The translations under genes and the position numbers were made by a program. Below, in pieces: positions 51,568-60,985 of a stretch of DNA of 64,000 nt (its first letter is position 1; every line of letters starts with the position of its first letter). The notes beneath the pieces were generated by a model. The model ran no database searches. It was given only the letters and a program-made list of their open reading frames with translations, and was not told the DNA's origin. The DNA comes from Bacteroidales bacterium (GTDB lineage Bacteria > Bacteroidota > Bacteroidia > Bacteroidales > F082): positions 289,657-353,656 of the forward strand of contig JAKSMU010000001.1 in the NCBI GenBank assembly GCA_024400455.1, given 5' to 3'.

Positions 51568-52431
51568 ATGAGTAATACATTTAATATCAGCCGGTTCAAC
51601 AGACTGCTTGCCTTCGACGGACGCAATTATTTCAAGCGTTTCGGGTTGGTGCTTGCTATTATAATAGGTGTGAATGTGGTCGCTTGGGTTATTCTCAGTT
51701 TTTTCCAGAATTTGGAGATTACTGAGGTTCTACCTTTAAGCCGTTACATTCTCATTACGCTTTTTGCTGCCATTTCCATTGCTATGGCGCCGGGCATTGC
51801 GTTTGGCGACATCAACGATAAAAGGGCTGGGGCTTCGCAGATGATGATGCCGGTTTCGATATTGGAAAAGTTCCTGAGCCTGTTTCTGTATTGCTGCCTG
51901 CTGACGCCAGTGCTTTGCGTCGTGGGAAGCCTTATCCTTGATACGCTTCTGGCACTTTTGTCTTTTGGAAAATACGAAGGCTTCACATGGAGCCAATTCG
52001 TTATGCAGTTTCATCCGAAATCATTGATTGTCAATGCTGATGCCGATGAAGATTTGTGGGCTTTGACTTTTAATCTGGATAACTTTTACCGGTATTGGGT
52101 GCAAATGATAGCTTTGCCCAGTGTTTGCCTTTACGCCAATATGGTCTTCAAAAAGAGCAAGGTCGCCAAAACTTTCCTTGTCGCTGCTTTGATTTGGTTT
52201 TTGGTGATAGCAGTTCTATTAATGATCTACAGAATCGGAATTGATGCGTTTTGGAGTCCTTCAAGTCGTGAAATCTTTCGTCAGTTTTATACGCTGAGCC
52301 GCGATGAACAGTTGAACATCTGTTTGGAGTTTTTTGGCAGAAGGAATTGGGTCTGGTTCGGATGTTTCGGCTTTATTGGACTGCTCGGATATATCTTGTC
52401 TTATATTAAACTTAAAACCTTAAAATACTGA
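51568..52431 (+). CDS. ABC-type permease-like membrane protein, paralog 1
   Basis: 287 residues with about six hydrophobic segments. The start is FNISRFNRLLAFDGRNYFKR, and the end LGYILSYIKLKTLKY. It shares a recurring pattern with the next two genes: an N-terminal FNxxRF followed by a helix, a segment around FGDINDKRAGASQMMMPVSI then LEKFLS, and a C-terminal K(I/V/L)K(T/N)xKY. It is probably a membrane-spanning half of the ABC transporter encoded upstream. It is 36 bp after the ATPase gene. Confidence 0.8.
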   Translation: MSNTFNISRFNRLLAFDGRNYFKRFGLVLAIIIGVNVVAWVILSFFQNLEITEVLPLSRYILITLFAAISIAMAPGIAFGDINDKRAGASQMMMPVSILEKFLSLFLYCCLLTPVLCVVGSLILDTLLALLSFGKYEGFTWSQFVMQFHPKSLIVNADADEDLWALTFNLDNFYRYWVQMIALPSVCLYANMVFKKSKVAKTFLVAALIWFLVIAVLLMIYRIGIDAFWSPSSREIFRQFYTLSRDEQLNICLEFFGRRNWVWFGCFGFIGLLGYILSYIKLKTLKY

Positions 52432-52436
52432 TAATT

Positions 52437-53147
52437 ATGAATAAATTCAATATGGATCGCTTCGTCGACATCTTGAAAAAAGAGTGGAGCGAATATTTCC
52501 GCGCATACGGCATCTCGCTGATTGTGTGGGCGTGCATTCCGGTGGCTATTTGGATTACCACTTTGGTTTTCGATACGGAAGTGGAAGCCGGAACGAGAGC
52601 GCTTTTCATCTTCATTATCATGCTTTTGGCGCTCATGAATGTGCCTTCAAAGGTTTATGGCAATGTCAACTTGCAGCGCGATGGCGTGGCTTATTCCATG
52701 CTGCCGGCCACAGTGGGCGAGAAGTTTTTCAGCATGATGATTTACTGCTCTATCGTGACACCTGTGCTGTGTTTCGCCGGTTGCATTATCATGGATTACC
52801 TGATGTTTTTGATGCCGTTTGGCGGTTTCAATGATGTCATCATCCTGCCGGTTTTGGGCTTTGGCAAGGAGTACTTGCTTATGATCCTGTTCCTGTTGAT
52901 TGTCTCGGCGGTGTTCATGTTTGGCAACATGGTCTTCAAAAAACGCAAGGCGGGCAAGACAGTCGCTTGGGTGTTCCTGGTCGTTTTCGTCTTGACCATC
53001 CTCATCCGTTTGGTGTTCGGCATTTGGCTGTCCATCGATGAGATTACTTTTGAGAAATTTCCTATAGCGCCTTATCTGATTCTTGCAGCAATTGCATTTG
53101 GCTTCTATTTCGGTACTTACCGTAAAATCAAAACCCAAAAATATTGA
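52437..53147 (+). CDS. ABC-type permease-like membrane protein, paralog 2
   Basis: 236 residues with about six hydrophobic segments. The shared features are FNMDRFVDILKKEWSEYFRA at the start, YGNVNLQRDGVAYSMLPATV followed by GEKFFS, FGNMVFKKRKAGKTVAWVFL, and FGTYRKIKTQKY at the end. It starts 5 bp after the previous stop. It is the shortest of the three and lacks a segment between the fourth and fifth helices present in the other two. Confidence 0.8.
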   Translation: MNKFNMDRFVDILKKEWSEYFRAYGISLIVWACIPVAIWITTLVFDTEVEAGTRALFIFIIMLLALMNVPSKVYGNVNLQRDGVAYSMLPATVGEKFFSMMIYCSIVTPVLCFAGCIIMDYLMFLMPFGGFNDVIILPVLGFGKEYLLMILFLLIVSAVFMFGNMVFKKRKAGKTVAWVFLVVFVLTILIRLVFGIWLSIDEITFEKFPIAPYLILAAIAFGFYFGTYRKIKTQKY

Positions 53148-53150
53148 GCC

Positions 53151-53981
53151 ATGAACAACACGTTTAATTTCAATAGATTTTGCAAAGTCGTTTCGCTCGA
53201 TGTGAAGCGCTATGTCAATCAGTTCGGACTTACTTTCTTGATTCTTTGCGCATTGCCAATTGTGCTTTGGCTGCTGACCTTGGTTTTTGGCTTCACGATG
53301 CCTCGCATCGCGCGTTTCGGAGTCGCCTATATAGCGGTCTTTTTGTCGGCCATTCTGGTCCCGGCAAAGGCTTTTGGCCATATCAACTTGCAGCGCGAAG
53401 GCGTTAGTTTTGCCATGCTTCCGGCTTCCAGTCTGGAAAAATTCCTGAGCATCGCCATCATCTGCATTCTGACACCCGTTTTGGTGATGGCTTGCAGCTA
53501 TGTTGTCGATTCCCTGCTTGTGCTTTTGCCATTTGGCGGTTTCGATGAGTTTGTCTCTGGTGGAACCATCAAATCGGTGTCAAGCTATATGTTCCTTGAA
53601 GTCTACGGAGATGGTGCTGATTCAAAGGCATTTGTCATGGATGTGCTTGGCGATTTGGTGTCACATGAAGAAATCCGTTATTTTTCTTCCATGATGTTCT
53701 ATATCGCGCTTTTCCTTTTCGGAAACAGCTTGTTCAAAACGCATAAGACCGCCAAGACGCTCGTGATTTTGATTGTCTTTTCGTATGCTGTTTCAATGAT
53801 TGTGCGTATTGTTGCCGGTTTGGGTTATATCCCTGCCGAATGGGTAACGCAAGGCATCGATTACAACGTTTTGCTTGATAAGGTTCGTACAGTGAAGTTG
53901 TTATCGGGAATCATTTATGCCTTGATAACTCTTGGGCTGTTCGTCGGCACTTTCTTTAAGGTTAAAAATCAAAAATATTAA
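53151..53981 (+). CDS. ABC-type permease-like membrane protein, paralog 3
   Basis: 276 residues with about six hydrophobic segments. The family pattern recurs as FNFNRFCKVVSLDVKRYVNQ, FGHINLQREGVSFAMLPASS followed by LEKFLS, FGNSLFKTHKTAKTLVILIV, and FKVKNQKY. It starts 3 bp after paralog 2 and 3 bp before the regulator gene, so all are cotranslated. The three look like products of tandem duplication that have since diverged. Confidence 0.8.
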   Translation: MNNTFNFNRFCKVVSLDVKRYVNQFGLTFLILCALPIVLWLLTLVFGFTMPRIARFGVAYIAVFLSAILVPAKAFGHINLQREGVSFAMLPASSLEKFLSIAIICILTPVLVMACSYVVDSLLVLLPFGGFDEFVSGGTIKSVSSYMFLEVYGDGADSKAFVMDVLGDLVSHEEIRYFSSMMFYIALFLFGNSLFKTHKTAKTLVILIVFSYAVSMIVRIVAGLGYIPAEWVTQGIDYNVLLDKVRTVKLLSGIIYALITLGLFVGTFFKVKNQKY

Positions 53982-53984
53982 GTC

Positions 53985-54335
53985 ATGGAATTTAATGCAC
54001 ACAAACCCATATATTTACAGATTTGCTCACAGATTTACGAGAAAATCCTGAATGGCGAATTGAAGGCCGAAGACCGTATCCTTTCGGTGCGTGAGTTGGG
54101 CGCGGAGTTGGGCGTCAATCCCAATACCATCATGCGCTCTTACGAAGCCTTGCAAAACAGCGGCATCATCTACAACAAGCGTGGCATCGGATATTTCATT
54201 TCGCCCGAAGCCAAAGATTTGGTTATGAACCAGATGAAGACGGAGTTTATCAATGATGAACTGCCCGAAATCGTCAGGAAAATGAAACTCCTGGGCATCA
54301 CGCAGGAGGAATTTGCAGCGTACTTTAATAAATAG
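53985..54335 (+). CDS. GntR-family regulator, YtrA subfamily
   Basis: 116 residues, the short YtrA form without a large effector domain. The winged helix is IYLQICSQIYEKILNGELKA, ILSVRELGAELGVNPNTIMR and YEALQNSGIIYNKRGIGYFI. The C-terminal 45 residues are a short helical dimerisation part. It most likely represses the ABC operon by binding the dyad at 50656-50677. Placing the regulator last rather than first is unusual for GntR/ABC operons, where it often leads. Confidence 0.93.
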   Translation: MEFNAHKPIYLQICSQIYEKILNGELKAEDRILSVRELGAELGVNPNTIMRSYEALQNSGIIYNKRGIGYFISPEAKDLVMNQMKTEFINDELPEIVRKMKLLGITQEEFAAYFNK

Positions 54336-54506
54336 ATGATGGGTGAATGGTGATAGGTGAATGGTGATGGGTTATGGATTGATGGTTAGTGGTAAACCAA
54401 AAACTGATGACTGAAAACCGATAATTGTAAACCGAAAACCATCAATCCCCAATCTTTAAATCTTAAATTTTAAATCTTTAAATCTCAAATCATTAAATTC
54501 AATTTT
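54336..54506. other. Low-complexity spacer with short direct repeats
   Basis: It contains two copies of GGTGAATGGTGAT, several ACCAAAAAC/ACCGAAAACC units, and AATCTTTAAATC repeats before the next start. It appears non-coding. Confidence 0.5.
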
Positions 54507-56933
54507 ATGAAGAAAAAACTCTTATTTTCAGCAATTTTGATTTGTTTGACTTCCTTTGCAATGGCGCAAAACCGCGTCACGGGAAGCGTTAAGGACGACA
54601 AAAACAAGGCTTTGCCGTTTGTCAATGTGGCTTTGGTGCGAACTGCCGACAGCACTTTCGTGTGCGGCACGGCAAGCGACGACAATGGCGCTTTTGAACT
54701 GAAGGATGTACCGAATGGCACCTACGAACTCAAGGCTTTAGCCATTGGTTATGAGACTGCAAAACGTCAAATTGAGGTTATCGCCAATATGGATTTGGAG
54801 CCTGTGGTCATGCGTCAAGGCGAAATCACTTTGGACGAGGTGCAGGTCTTGGCCAAGCGTCCGCTGTTTGCCGTTGAAGGCGAAAAGACCTTCTACAACG
54901 TGGCCGAAGACCCAAGCATCCAGACGGGTTCGGCATCCGATGCCTTGCAAAACACGCCTGGCGTTCAAGTGGATGTGGAAGGCAACATCACGTTGCGCGG
55001 CACTTCGAGCGTGGAGGTCTGGATTAACGACAAACCTTCGCATCTCAGCGCCGAAAACCTGAAGACTTACATTCAGCAGCTGCCCGCCAATGCCATCGAC
55101 CATGTGGAGGTCATCACCAACCCTTCGGCGCGTTATGGCTCGAAAGCCGATGGCATCATCAACATCGTCACCAATGCGAAAATCCAAAAGAATCAGTTCG
55201 TTAGCTTTGGCGCCAATGCTGCTGCACGGACTTTTGCGGTGCCTTGGGTCTCGTATGTCTGGGCTAACGAAAAGTTTTCGATGAACATTTATGTGAATGG
55301 CGCTTTGAGCAAGGCAAAGGGACAATCTGTTGGCTCTCAGCAGATTTATGCTGGTCCGGAACTGCTTTCAAGCTGGTCTCACGATTCAACCTTGTTTGAT
55401 CACCGTTTCATCAATGGCGGCATTTATGGCAATGCAAATTACGAAATTAACGACAAAAACTCCTTGATGTTTTGGGGCGGCTATGGTCCGGGAATGGTTC
55501 ATCCGGGTGTCGATTCAGCCTTTACACTGCGTCATGAGTTCGTTAATCAAATTGGTGATTACGAATATCTTACAACTGAAGATAGCAAGCAAACGTATGA
55601 CTTTTTCTTCTCGGGCTTGTATTACCAACACAAGTTCAACGACAAAGGCCATAATCTGGATGTGAGTCTGAGTTGCGGCAGTTATTCCAACAAGACAACG
55701 GATTATTTTACCAGAAACTTCTCATTGCCATATCTTTACAGACGTGAGGTGCGTTATGTTTCCGACAACCGCTCTCCGAACAATTCCATTGAAGTCAATT
55801 ACAATATCCCGTATTCGGAAAATGGCGAGATTTCAGTGGGTCTCAGTTCGGAATACGTGCGCGGTTTCGTGGATTACAAAAACGACAGCCTGGTTGATAA
55901 TATGTATGTCATGGATTCGGTGCGTTCCTATTGCTACGATTCGCACGTGCGCGACCACGAGGCGTATGTGACTTTGCAGCAGAAGTTTGGCGGTTTCACG
56001 GTCAAGCCGGGCGTGCGTTTCATGCTCTATGACACTGATGTCGACTATCACAATGCTGATGGTTTCGACAAAAAATATCAGTATCAACACGTTATGCCAT
56101 CCATGCATTTGTCGTACAGCACCAAGAGTATGCACAATTTCAAGTTGAGCTACACGCACCGCATTTCCGACCCGAAAGCTGAGCAACGCAGCATGTATTG
56201 TTTCTACGATGAAGACAGTTTCAGAACGGGAAACGATTACCTGAAATCGATTTACACCCATTCGTTTGAGGCAGGTTGGACGAAGTTCTGGCCAACGTTC
56301 GGTTATGTCGGAATTTCGGGCTACTACAAGGGTAAATCGAACGATATCAACACGATAAGCGAAGCCGTTTATGATGGTTTGTATGGCCGTCATGTGCTGC
56401 GTATGCGGCCTGTCAACGTGGGGCGCGCCTACAATGCCGGTGGCGAATTTAACGTGACTTACCGTCCGTCGGGCATGTTCAATGTGAGGTTGTATGCCAA
56501 TATTTACGATTCTTATCTTGAGAGCGATTTGGGCTTGAATGGCGACAGGAAAGGCTATGAAATGTGGTCGTACAGTTTGCAGCTTTATGTTTGGGCAAAA
56601 TTGTGGAATAAACTGGAAATCAATTGCTCGGCAAACTACAATTCGCCAACGCAGACGCTGTTTGCTGAAACATATTCAAATTATACCGTCAATTGCGGCT
56701 TGAAATCCGATTTCTTCGACCGCAAGCTTTCGGTCTTCCTCAATGCTTCGGACATTTTCCATGGCAACCGCTTCGGTGAGAATGCCGACAGCCCGAGCCT
56801 GCAATCATCGTCCTCAACGACCTATAATACGCGATATATCAGCGTGGGCGTGGTGTTCCGTTTCGGCAAGATGGAATTGGAAAACATGGCGCGTCAGGGC
56901 GGTAACGATACTGGAAACATGCCTATGCAGTAA
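54507..56933 (+). CDS. Outer-membrane beta-barrel receptor-like protein (TonB-dependent-type)
   Basis: 808 residues. A signal peptide (to FAMAQ) precedes a CarboxypepD_reg-like domain (VTGSVKDDKNKALPFVNVAL, YELKALAIGYETAKRQIEV; about 22-105). A plug-like domain follows (SASDALQNTPGVQVDVEGNI, VEVWINDKPS, VEVITNPSARYGSKADGIIN; about 120-230). The remainder is a long beta barrel of the OMP_b-brl_3 type. It probably imports a ligand or serves as a surface receptor at the outer membrane. No SusD partner is nearby, so it is not a typical polysaccharide locus. It stands alone between the ABC and SPFH operons. Confidence 0.92.
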   Translation: MKKKLLFSAILICLTSFAMAQNRVTGSVKDDKNKALPFVNVALVRTADSTFVCGTASDDNGAFELKDVPNGTYELKALAIGYETAKRQIEVIANMDLEPVVMRQGEITLDEVQVLAKRPLFAVEGEKTFYNVAEDPSIQTGSASDALQNTPGVQVDVEGNITLRGTSSVEVWINDKPSHLSAENLKTYIQQLPANAIDHVEVITNPSARYGSKADGIINIVTNAKIQKNQFVSFGANAAARTFAVPWVSYVWANEKFSMNIYVNGALSKAKGQSVGSQQIYAGPELLSSWSHDSTLFDHRFINGGIYGNANYEINDKNSLMFWGGYGPGMVHPGVDSAFTLRHEFVNQIGDYEYLTTEDSKQTYDFFFSGLYYQHKFNDKGHNLDVSLSCGSYSNKTTDYFTRNFSLPYLYRREVRYVSDNRSPNNSIEVNYNIPYSENGEISVGLSSEYVRGFVDYKNDSLVDNMYVMDSVRSYCYDSHVRDHEAYVTLQQKFGGFTVKPGVRFMLYDTDVDYHNADGFDKKYQYQHVMPSMHLSYSTKSMHNFKLSYTHRISDPKAEQRSMYCFYDEDSFRTGNDYLKSIYTHSFEAGWTKFWPTFGYVGISGYYKGKSNDINTISEAVYDGLYGRHVLRMRPVNVGRAYNAGGEFNVTYRPSGMFNVRLYANIYDSYLESDLGLNGDRKGYEMWSYSLQLYVWAKLWNKLEINCSANYNSPTQTLFAETYSNYTVNCGLKSDFFDRKLSVFLNASDIFHGNRFGENADSPSLQSSSSTTYNTRYISVGVVFRFGKMELENMARQGGNDTGNMPMQ

Positions 56934-57023
56934 ACTCGATTGATGTAAACTCTTATCATACCTTTTTTCGTGCGTCGTCATTGCGTAATGGCGACGCTTT
57001 TTATTAATTTTCAAAAAAAAATC

Positions 57024-57063
57024 TCACTTTTTTCTTGCATGTTCCGAAATTAATGTATTTTTG
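57024..57063 (+). promoter_or_regulatory. Promoter of the SPFH operon
   Basis: TCACTTTTTTCTTG (57024-57037), an 18 bp spacer, then TATTTTTG (57056-57063), which matches TAnnTTTG. The 14-mer is identical to that at the ABC operon promoter. Confidence 0.7.
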
Positions 57064-57095
57064 CACATCATAATAATATCAAAATAATATCATCT

Positions 57096-58040
57096 ATGGA
57101 AACAAAAGAATTTGAATTTAAGGGATTTGCAATGAATGGATTCGTTGCATTGTTTGTCGAAATCGCAATCGTCGCCTTGAGCGTTTGGAGTCTGGTGCTT
57201 TATTCCGAACCACTTGGTTCAGGCTTGTTTTTGGCCTTGGGCATTATCGGACTGTTTTTGGCCATCATTCTGCCCATCGGCTTCCGCAAATTGGAACCAA
57301 ACGAGGCCATGGTCATGGTTTTCTTCGGCGTTTACAAAGGCACCTTCACGAAAACGGGTTTCCACTGGGTCAATTTCCTGATGACATCAAAGAAAGTGTC
57401 GCTCCGTGCGCGCAACCTGAACCCTGACAACATCAAGGTCAACGACAAGACCGGTAACCCGATCATGATTGGCCAGATTCTGGTTTGGAAACTGAAGGAC
57501 ACCTACAAGGCCATGTTCGAAATCGACTCGCAGACCATGGCTGGTGGTTCAAGCACCACGCCGGTGACGGTTTCAAGCCGCATGAGAGCCTTTGAGAGTT
57601 TCATTCAGGTGCAGAGCGATGCCGCGTTGCGCGAGGTGGCAGGCATGTATGCTTATGATGAGACCGATGGCCACAGCGAAGAACTGACCTTGCGCTCGGG
57701 TGGCAAGGAAATCAACGAAGTGCTGATGTCGAAATTGAACGAGCGTTTGGCCATGTCGGGACTCGAAGTCATCGAAGCACGCATCAACTACTTGGCTTAT
57801 TCGCCTGAAATCGCTGCCGTCATGCTGCGCCGCCAGCAGGCTGCCGCCATCATCTCGGCACGTGAAAAGATTGTCGACGGTGCCGTTTCGATGGTCAAGA
57901 TGGCACTCGACAAACTGAAGGACGAAAATGTCGTCGACCTTGATGAAGAACGCAAGGCCGCCATGGTCAGCAACTTGCTTGTGGTGCTTTGCGCCGACGA
58001 ATCGGCTCAACCAGTGCTGAATACGGGTAGTCTGTATTAA
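57096..58040 (+). CDS. SPFH/band-7 domain membrane protein
   Basis: 314 residues. Two N-terminal hydrophobic segments (about 10-62) are followed by the SPFH domain: [20 protein letters not shown], then [40 protein letters not shown] and [14 protein letters not shown] helical tail ([20 protein letters not shown]) suits oligomerisation. SPFH proteins organise membrane microdomains and often partner with proteases. It is the first gene of an operon that ends with a CPBP protease. Confidence 0.92.
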   Translation: METKEFEFKGFAMNGFVALFVEIAIVALSVWSLVLYSEPLGSGLFLALGIIGLFLAIILPIGFRKLEPNEAMVMVFFGVYKGTFTKTGFHWVNFLMTSKKVSLRARNLNPDNIKVNDKTGNPIMIGQILVWKLKDTYKAMFEIDSQTMAGGSSTTPVTVSSRMRAFESFIQVQSDAALREVAGMYAYDETDGHSEELTLRSGGKEINEVLMSKLNERLAMSGLEVIEARINYLAYSPEIAAVMLRRQQAAAIISAREKIVDGAVSMVKMALDKLKDENVVDLDEERKAAMVSNLLVVLCADESAQPVLNTGSLY

Positions 58041-58053
58041 ACGGATAAATGCC

Positions 58054-58782
58054 ATGTTAGTCTTTTGCTTGGTCTCTGGTGCCATTTTGGCCTTGTCAGG
58101 TGTCCTGGTCTATTTCAATCCGCTCCTGATTTCGGGGTTGAATACCATGTCGAAGAAGCGTTTGGCCCGTGTCGATGTGGATGGCTTGAAAAAGGCTACA
58201 TGCTGGCTGTTTGTGACGAGCGGAGCCGTGATGTTTGTCTTGGGCGTTCTTTCCTGTTTTTTCCGTTTGGGATTGATGCCTGCACTTGCTTTCGTCGTTT
58301 TGATTTTCGCGATTGTCTTAATCGCCATGTTCCTGAACAGAAAGTTCGACAGCGGAATAACCGAAGATGAACGCAAGAATGAAAAGGCGCAGTTGCGTTT
58401 CTCTGTCGCTTTTGCCGTGGCAATAATGGCTGTGGTCGCCGTCGTCTATTCATATTGTTCAAAGCCATCAAAAATTGAATTGATTGATGACGGGATTGTC
58501 ATAAGTGGACAATATGGAACGACTATTCCTGCCGGATCAATTGTCAGGACAACGACTTTGAAATATCTTCCGGACATTGCATTGCGCACCAATGGCATCT
58601 CGACGGGGAAGACCAATAAGGGCTATTTCCGCCTGAAGAGTGGGGAAGAGTGTATGCTCTTTGTGACCGATAATGGCGGACCATTCATCGAAATCCGTAC
58701 TACGGACGGCTTGTATTATCTGAATTGCGCCACATCGGAAGAAACGCTGCAATTGGCAGTTGAAATACGAAGACAATATTAA
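58054..58782 (+). CDS. DUF3784-like membrane protein with PH-like tail, paralog A
   Basis: 242 residues. Two hydrophobic segments in the N-terminal half (FCLVSGAILALSGVLVYFNP; LFVTSGAVMFVLGVLSCFFR) and two more follow, with the DUF3784-like motif RVDVDGLKKATCWLFV. The C-terminal 90 residues form a PH-like beta domain ending in GPFIEIRTTDGLYYLN and SEETLQLAVEI. The same ending is found in the next three proteins. The role is unknown; it is probably at the inner membrane. It lies 13 bp after the SPFH gene. Confidence 0.75.
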   Translation: MLVFCLVSGAILALSGVLVYFNPLLISGLNTMSKKRLARVDVDGLKKATCWLFVTSGAVMFVLGVLSCFFRLGLMPALAFVVLIFAIVLIAMFLNRKFDSGITEDERKNEKAQLRFSVAFAVAIMAVVAVVYSYCSKPSKIELIDDGIVISGQYGTTIPAGSIVRTTTLKYLPDIALRTNGISTGKTNKGYFRLKSGEECMLFVTDNGGPFIEIRTTDGLYYLNCATSEETLQLAVEIRRQY

Positions 58783-58818
58783 AATAATGAATTGTAAAAT
58801 ATTTAAAATTAAGTAGTT

Positions 58819-59481
58819 GTGGAATTAATCCTCATTATAATCTGCATCATTGGTCCAATGGTTTTTGCCCTTCTCGGCAAGACGCATCCTGAACTCATTT
58901 CCAGAAACCGTAATGGCCAGCCGATGGATGAAGACGGCAAAAGGTTTTTTTTCAGAGCTTGCTTTATCATGAGCAGCATGTTTCTCTCGGCCCTTATCGT
59001 AACCTCCATTCCAGCGCTTGAAAAAATCAAGGATGTAATATCTGTCTGCATAGTGATGTTTGCAACGGCACTTCTGTTTTTCTTCCTGTGGAAATATGTC
59101 ATTCGCAAACGCAACAGCGTTATTCAGACAGTACTTTGTTTCTTGGCCATTTTGCTTTTTGCAGGCATGGCGGTCGTTTATTGCTTTGTTTCGCAAGATG
59201 AGACAGAAGTAATTGTAAATGAAAGTACTATCGAAATTGAAGGACCGAATGCCACAACCATCTCGATGTCCGAAATCCAGTCGTTAAAGGTCGTAAAGGC
59301 TTTGCCCGAAACGGAAAACGATTCCTGTCTCATATTGGTTGAAAGCTCACATTCACCTTTCGTTGAGGTGCGTACTGCTGGCAAGACCTATTACCTGAAC
59401 AAGTATTCGTCGGAGAAGACGATGGAACTGATTCTTGCGCTTGAAAACATTGCAGAAGATAAATTCATAAATGCCGAATAA
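58819..59481 (+). CDS. DUF3784-like membrane protein with PH-like tail, paralog B
   Basis: 220 residues, starting with GTG (the first codon of MELILIIICIIGPMVFALLG). Four hydrophobic segments precede a PH-like tail whose end, SPFVEVRTAGKTYYLN and SEKTMELILAL, matches paralogs A, C and D. The DUF3784-type Asp-Gly-Leu-Lys motif is altered here (DEDGKRFFFRA). It is the most divergent of the four. Confidence 0.72.
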   Translation: MELILIIICIIGPMVFALLGKTHPELISRNRNGQPMDEDGKRFFFRACFIMSSMFLSALIVTSIPALEKIKDVISVCIVMFATALLFFFLWKYVIRKRNSVIQTVLCFLAILLFAGMAVVYCFVSQDETEVIVNESTIEIEGPNATTISMSEIQSLKVVKALPETENDSCLILVESSHSPFVEVRTAGKTYYLNKYSSEKTMELILALENIAEDKFINAE

Positions 59482-59483
59482 TC

Positions 59484-60224
59484 ATGGGAAACTTAATTAG
59501 CTACTTCGTGTTTGGAATCATTGAATTGATCAGTGCTTTTCGTCTAAGGCGCAATGTGTCGAATCTGAAAATGTATAAGAATGTGCCCGACGACAAGAAG
59601 CATTTGATTGATACGGAAGGCATGAAATGGCTATATTTTATTTTTGGACTGGCAGCCTCGCTTCCTTTCTTCGTGTGTGGCATTTTGAGTTATTTCATTG
59701 GCTTTGATGCGTATTTCGTTATAGTTCCAGCACTGCTTTCCGGACTTTTGATGGCAATCTGCGTCAGACGGTCATATCGTTGCATTCCTGACGATGTTGA
59801 AATCCTTGATAATAAGAGAACTACATGGATATTGTATTCCGTTATTGCGGCAATTGTGGTGGTGATTTTTGTCGTTGACCATAAGCAAACCGAAATTAAG
59901 GTGGCGGCCAACAGCGTTGAAGTGGCAGGTGAATATGATTATGTTGTTCCGAGACAATGTATCGAAACAATAGAAATCGTTGAGGCTTTGCCACGGGTGA
60001 AAAATTCGGAAGGCGGCTATTGGAAATTCGGCCAGATTTTTGGCGAATACCGGCTGAAAGACGGTTCGGAATGTACTTTCCTGCTGCTGGACAAAACGGC
60101 TCCTTTCCTGAAAATGAACACCTGCAATGGCACCATCTATCTGAACGGCAAAACGCCCGATGCAACGCTGCAACTGGCAGAAATAATGAAAGAAAAATAT
60201 AGTGATAAATTTATAAATCAGTAA
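59484..60224 (+). CDS. DUF3784-like membrane protein with PH-like tail, paralog C
   Basis: 246 residues. About four hydrophobic segments follow an N-terminal part with YKNVPDDKKHLIDTEGMKWL, which is the paralog's form of the DxDGLKK motif. The PH-like tail ends in APFLKMNTCNGTIYLN and PDATLQLAEIM. It starts 2 bp after paralog B and ends 2 bp before paralog D, so translation is likely coupled. Confidence 0.72.
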   Translation: MGNLISYFVFGIIELISAFRLRRNVSNLKMYKNVPDDKKHLIDTEGMKWLYFIFGLAASLPFFVCGILSYFIGFDAYFVIVPALLSGLLMAICVRRSYRCIPDDVEILDNKRTTWILYSVIAAIVVVIFVVDHKQTEIKVAANSVEVAGEYDYVVPRQCIETIEIVEALPRVKNSEGGYWKFGQIFGEYRLKDGSECTFLLLDKTAPFLKMNTCNGTIYLNGKTPDATLQLAEIMKEKYSDKFINQ

Positions 60225-60226
60225 AA

Positions 60227-60985
60227 ATGAACGCAATGCATTATATGAATTTAGGCATGGGCCTGTTCATGATTTTTATGGGCTGGCTCTGCTACCGCTA
60301 TCCGAAATTCATCAATCCTTACGGTGGCATGCCGCCCGAGCGTCAGGCCTTGGTCGACATTGACGGTTTGAAAAAGGCCACAGGACTTACTTTAGGAATC
60401 GCTGGATTGCTACTTATTGTGTTGTTCTTTTTAGGAATTTTTCATGTTGTGAGCGAAGTCCTTGCGGTAGATGCTATGACAGTCATAGTTCTGGCTATGC
60501 TCATCCCGCTTTTCATTGCCATGAAGAAATACAATGGTTTCGGCCGTGACAAATCGGGCAGCTCCTATATGGGAAGCCGTTTGGGGTCGTCCTCAAAATG
60601 GGTGCTGGTGATTATCGCTTTGACTATGGCAGCCGTCCTTGTCGTGATTATTGTCAGTCTCAAGCCGACCGCCATCTCCTTGGGTGAAGAAAGCTTCAAA
60701 ACCAATGGCGCCTATGGTGTCGAAGTCAGGTATGACGACATAGTTTCAATGGAAATCTTGGACGAAATGCCAGCCATGCAGATGCGCGTCAATGGTTCCA
60801 GCATTGGCAACATCAACAAAGGCCATTACCTCACGAAAGAAGGCGAAAAATGTCTGCTGTTTGTCACTTACAATGGCGGCCCTTACATTGAAATCCGCAC
60901 TTCGGATAAATTGATTTACATGAATCGATCGACATCCGTAGAGACGAAAGAGCTAATTGAAGAATTGAAAGGAGCAAAACTATGA
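60227..60985 (+). CDS. DUF3784-like membrane protein with PH-like tail, paralog D
   Basis: 252 residues. It is closest to paralog A: the ALVDIDGLKKATGLTLGIAG motif, four hydrophobic segments, and the tail GPYIEIRTSDKLIYMN with SVETKELIEEL. A shared insert before the tail (SIGNINKGHYLTKEGEKCLL in D, the NKGYFRLKSGEECMLF form in A) suggests a recent duplication of A and D. Its stop overlaps the CPBP start by 4 bp. Confidence 0.75.
   Translation: MNAMHYMNLGMGLFMIFMGWLCYRYPKFINPYGGMPPERQALVDIDGLKKATGLTLGIAGLLLIVLFFLGIFHVVSEVLAVDAMTVIVLAMLIPLFIAMKKYNGFGRDKSGSSYMGSRLGSSSKWVLVIIALTMAAVLVVIIVSLKPTAISLGEESFKTNGAYGVEVRYDDIVSMEILDEMPAMQMRVNGSSIGNINKGHYLTKEGEKCLLFVTYNGGPYIEIRTSDKLIYMNRSTSVETKELIEELKGAKL

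Noticed and set aside
54507..56933. SusC-type polysaccharide utilisation locus
   Set aside because: The barrel protein is of the OMP_b-brl_3 type, and no SusD, glycoside hydrolase or hybrid sensor is adjacent.
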